64,000 bases of DNA, from contig NZ_KI421498.1 of NCBI RefSeq assembly GCF_000473105.1, positions 682,001-746,000 on the forward strand. The letters run 5' to 3'. The stretch is from Phaeobacter inhibens DSM 16374 (GTDB lineage: Bacteria; Pseudomonadota; Alphaproteobacteria; Rhodobacterales; Rhodobacteraceae). Of the stretch, positions 62,701 through 64,000 are shown piece after piece. Within the stretch, counting starts at the first letter, position 1, and each line of letters begins with the position of its first letter. The notes under the pieces are model-generated. The model ran no database searches, was not told where the DNA came from, and saw nothing but the letters and a program-made list of their open reading frames with translations. A program made the translations under genes and the position numbers.

Positions 62701-63195
62701 TATCACAAGCTGCTGGCCTATAAGGATGAATACGAGGTCGCGCGCCTGTTGCTGTCCAGCCGGGAGAAGGCCGAGGCAGAGTTCGAGGGTGATCTGAAGA
62801 TCTCTTATAATCTCGCCCCACCAATGCTGACCGGTAAGGATCCTGACGGGCGGCCAAAGAAGCGGAAATTCGGCCCCGGTCTGGAGCGCGGATTGCGTCT
62901 GTTGGCTAAGTTCAAAGGCCTGCGCGGCACGCCGTTGGATGTGTTCGGCTATACCGCCGAGCGCAAGATGGAGCGGGCGTTGATCAGCCAATACGAGGCC
63001 GACATGAAGGCATGGCTGCCCAAGGCATCGCCTGAGATCATGGCGCCGCTGATTGCGCTGGCGGAATTGCCATTGGAGATCCGGGGGTTTGGTCCGGTGA
63101 AACAGGCCAATGAGGCAAAGGCCGCCAAACGCCGCGAGGAGCTGCTGGCCGCATTGCGTCATGGCGGCACCGAATTGAAGACCGCTGCAGAGTAA
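59776..63195 (+). CDS. Fused indolepyruvate ferredoxin oxidoreductase (alpha/beta fusion)
   Basis: A 1139-residue 2-oxoacid:ferredoxin oxidoreductase. ATG 59776 (MSTQKISLNDKF) follows GGGGAGGCCCAGG. The N-terminal pyrimidine-binding domain starts GLVTGYRGSPLGAVDMQM, the thiamine-diphosphate half lies near 430-600, a ferredoxin-like cluster follows at about 633-672 (CEGCGDCGVQSNC and SCNKDFSCVKGFC), and the C-terminal gamma domain (about 715-900) begins NVVITGVGGTGVVTIGAVLAQAA. The enzyme oxidises arylpyruvates from aromatic amino acid transamination to acyl-CoA. In aerobes it probably degrades Trp/Phe/Tyr-derived oxoacids. Confidence 0.95.
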   Translation: MSTQKISLNDKFDLTKSQVMLNGTQALVRLMLMQKHRDKAAGLNTAGLVTGYRGSPLGAVDMQMKRAEKHLTASDVTFQFGLNEDLAVTALWGAQQAEVRGEGKYDGVFGLWYGKGPGVDRSGDAIRHANMAGSSKHGGVLVAMGDDHTGESSTVLHQSEWSLMDCYLPIVSPAGVQEILDYGAYGLALSRFSGLWVGLKTMKDTIEVTSVVDGDPDRMKLVTPEFDMPADGLNIRLDDDRFRQENRIIDYKRFAAEAFSHANKMDKRMWGKPGAKIGFVAAGKNWLDLVHAMSLLNIDETMAERLGITTYKVGQTWPLDMKGFNDWAEGLDLIVVVEEKRKLIEIQIKEAIFDDRQGRRVYGWYKGGAGAMHREELFPTKYALDPIMIAEKLGQILIEEGRETEAIRAGLTALDDAKRADNAEEIAARLPYFCSGCPHNSSTKLPDGSRAYAGIGCHFMVQWMDRETTGFTHMGGEGVNWVGEAPFSNRKHVFQNLGDGTYNHSGVQAIRAALAEGTNITFKILYNDAVAMTGGQEAEGGLTAHQIAHELTAMGMKTIAVVYDEKEDVDAKLFPAGMRMHERAELMAVQKEMETVEGVSAIIYIQTCAAEKRRRRKKGLFPDPDQRVFINSDVCEGCGDCGVQSNCVSIVPKETELGRKRAIDQSSCNKDFSCVKGFCPSFLTIEGAKIRKEPTAALDLPDLPKPELPSINGTHNVVITGVGGTGVVTIGAVLAQAAQIDGKGAGMMEMAGLAQKGGAVHIHCRIANKPEDISAIRVATGEAHALIGGDLVVSAGAKTIGLMKTGKTGAVVNSHEIITGDFTRDTNFQLPTDRLQVALEARLRDRLDLFDASDLARASMGDSIFSNMMIFGAAWQRGLLPISLEAIQEAITLNGAAVERNLRAFDIGRWAVLYPQEVQKLIAPNVVELPKSLEEQIAFRSAQLVDYQGPRLAKRYGKMLDGISDKALKEAVAKGYHKLLAYKDEYEVARLLLSSREKAEAEFEGDLKISYNLAPPMLTGKDPDGRPKKRKFGPGLERGLRLLAKFKGLRGTPLDVFGYTAERKMERALISQYEADMKAWLPKASPEIMAPLIALAELPLEIRGFGPVKQANEAKAAKRREELLAALRHGGTELKTAAE

Positions 63196-63237
63196 TCGAC
63201 TGCATTGTCCTGGGGCGCAGTTGATTACACACCAAAG

Positions 63238-63264
63238 AACGCTCCGGTTTACCGGGGCGTTTTT
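63238..63264 (+). terminator. Terminator of the indolepyruvate oxidoreductase gene
   Basis: AACGCTCCGG (63238-63247) pairs with CCGGGGCGTT (63252-63261) with one G-T pair and a TTTA loop, followed by T5. Confidence 0.85.
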
Positions 63265-63353
63265 CTGCTTGGTCCATCGCGTAGGACCCAAAAGACACAG
63301 GATGGCGGGTGGGCTGTCGTGTGCCTGTTACCTCGGTTGTGCAAACTAGGATA

Positions 63354-63388
63354 CCGGCTCTATAGCCGGAGGAGGCAGCGAGGCTGCC
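63354..63388 (+). other. Two adjacent small hairpins upstream of the acyltransferase
   Basis: CCGGCT-CTAT-AGCCGG (63354-63369) and GGCAGC-GAG-GCTGCC (63374-63388) lie 40-75 bp before the acyltransferase start. They could structure its mRNA leader; no known riboswitch pattern is recognised. Confidence 0.4.
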
Positions 63389-63427
63389 CCTACGTCAGAC
63401 CGCGACTGAGATCACGAGGCCCATCCC

Positions 63428-64000
63428 ATGTTTCCCACCCGCAGCACGCCCGGTAACATGAACAGTTCTCCTAGGGAAAACGGATCACGACGTGAGGCGA
63501 TGCGCAGCGCGCGTGATCTCTCTTATGCGCATTCCGCCCAGACCCGGCCCGGACGCGCAATGATCCGGGTGATGGAGAACGCAACCGGGCGTTTGCAGCT
63601 GATCAAACGCGCCGAAGGGTATGAGGCAGATGTCGCCGCCGGGCAAAGCTTCTGGAGCGTGATGCGCGACCGCTATGGTCTTCAGCTGGAGGTGGTGGGC
63701 GGCGCGCTTGCCAATATCCCCCAAGATCAGCCTGTGGTGGTGATCGCCAATCACCCTTACGGCATTCTCGACGGGTTGATGCTAGGGCATATCCTGTCAG
63801 AGGCGCGCGGTGATTTCCGTATTCTGGCCCATCAGGTGTTTCGCAAGGCTGATGATCTTTCCCGCGTCATCCTGCCGATTGATTTTGCCGAAACCAAAGC
63901 GGCGCTGAAAACTAATCTTGAGACGCGCAAGACCGCATTGGAGTATCTGGGGCAGGGCGGTGCAATCGGTATCTTTCCGGGGGGCACCGTGTCGACCGCC
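63428..64000 (+). CDS. Lysophospholipid acyltransferase family protein (5' part, cut by window end)
   Basis: The first 191 codons of a 1-acyl-glycerol-3-phosphate acyltransferase-like protein. ATG 63428 is the first in-frame start; 63458 (MNSSPRENG) is possible and neither has a strong ribosome site. The acyltransferase motif I is seen as VVVIANHPYGILDGLMLGHIL (in parts, His and Asp as catalytic pair) and motif III as GAIGIFPGGTVST. An FRI(L)AHQVFRK segment fits motif II. It should acylate a lysolipid at the membrane; in this group some members make ornithine lipids (OlsA-like). The end lies outside the window. Confidence 0.88.
   Translation, partial: MFPTRSTPGNMNSSPRENGSRREAMRSARDLSYAHSAQTRPGRAMIRVMENATGRLQLIKRAEGYEADVAAGQSFWSVMRDRYGLQLEVVGGALANIPQDQPVVVIANHPYGILDGLMLGHILSEARGDFRILAHQVFRKADDLSRVILPIDFAETKAALKTNLETRKTALEYLGQGGAIGIFPGGTVSTA

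Overview
The window reads as a chromosomal segment of an aerobic alphaproteobacterium of the Rhodobacteraceae, most likely the Roseobacter group (Phaeobacter/Ruegeria-like). The evidence is the high GC content, the gene families present (a DUF5930-like M23 peptidase overlapping a bactofilin, coiled-coil protein plus ZapA, DUF455, DUF924, fused indolepyruvate oxidoreductase), and an alphaproteobacterial GTTC-N7-GTTC LexA box in front of uvrA. The species call is inference. I see no rRNA, tRNA, CRISPR, insertion sequence or phage gene. Almost all of the window is ordinary, densely packed core genome with clear hairpin terminators.

Layout. 1-9.0 kb: two tandem cyclophilins, a DUF3179 protein, two paralogous secreted RTX-type proteins, a bactofilin/M23 endopeptidase pair, a DUF455 ferritin-like protein and the peroxiredoxin Bcp. 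9.1-22.2 kb: a large AsmA/YhdP-like envelope protein, queA, two MFS transporters, DUF924, lpd and uvrA. 22.2-33.0 kb: an 0.8 kb non-coding gap, then the valine catabolic genes (mmsB, 3-hydroxyisobutyryl-CoA hydrolase, isobutyryl-CoA dehydrogenase). These are separated from mmsA and its divergent LysR gene by a TPR/SPINDLY-type glycosyltransferase, an L,D-transpeptidase and a fatty acid desaturase. 33-37 kb: CBS protein, coaD, a 47-residue membrane peptide, gap and DUF808.

37-48 kb is the most accessory-looking part. It holds YceI and a two-domain SnoaL-like protein divergent from an HxlR regulator, then a degraded aldehyde dehydrogenase, a small NTF2-like protein, a LuxR-type regulator, a complete five-gene branched-chain-amino-acid-type ABC importer and a class II histone-deacetylase-like amidohydrolase. 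An 18-bp perfect palindrome, ATAGTGCA-N2-TGCACTAT, occurs exactly twice in this region: once between the divergent NTF2-like and luxR-type genes, and once before the importer. It ties these genes into one apparent regulon. I infer uptake and deacylation of an amide-type compound such as an acetylated amine, with oxidation of the product now impaired because the dehydrogenase is broken.

48-64 kb: tkt, the coiled-coil/zapA pair, a divergent TetR and isoprenylcysteine-methyltransferase-like pair, a bolA / small membrane protein / monothiol glutaredoxin cluster, a Cys-rich protein, purL, a PRC-barrel-like secreted protein, a LysR gene divergent from a fused 2-oxoacid (indolepyruvate) ferredoxin oxidoreductase, and the start of an acyltransferase cut by the window end.
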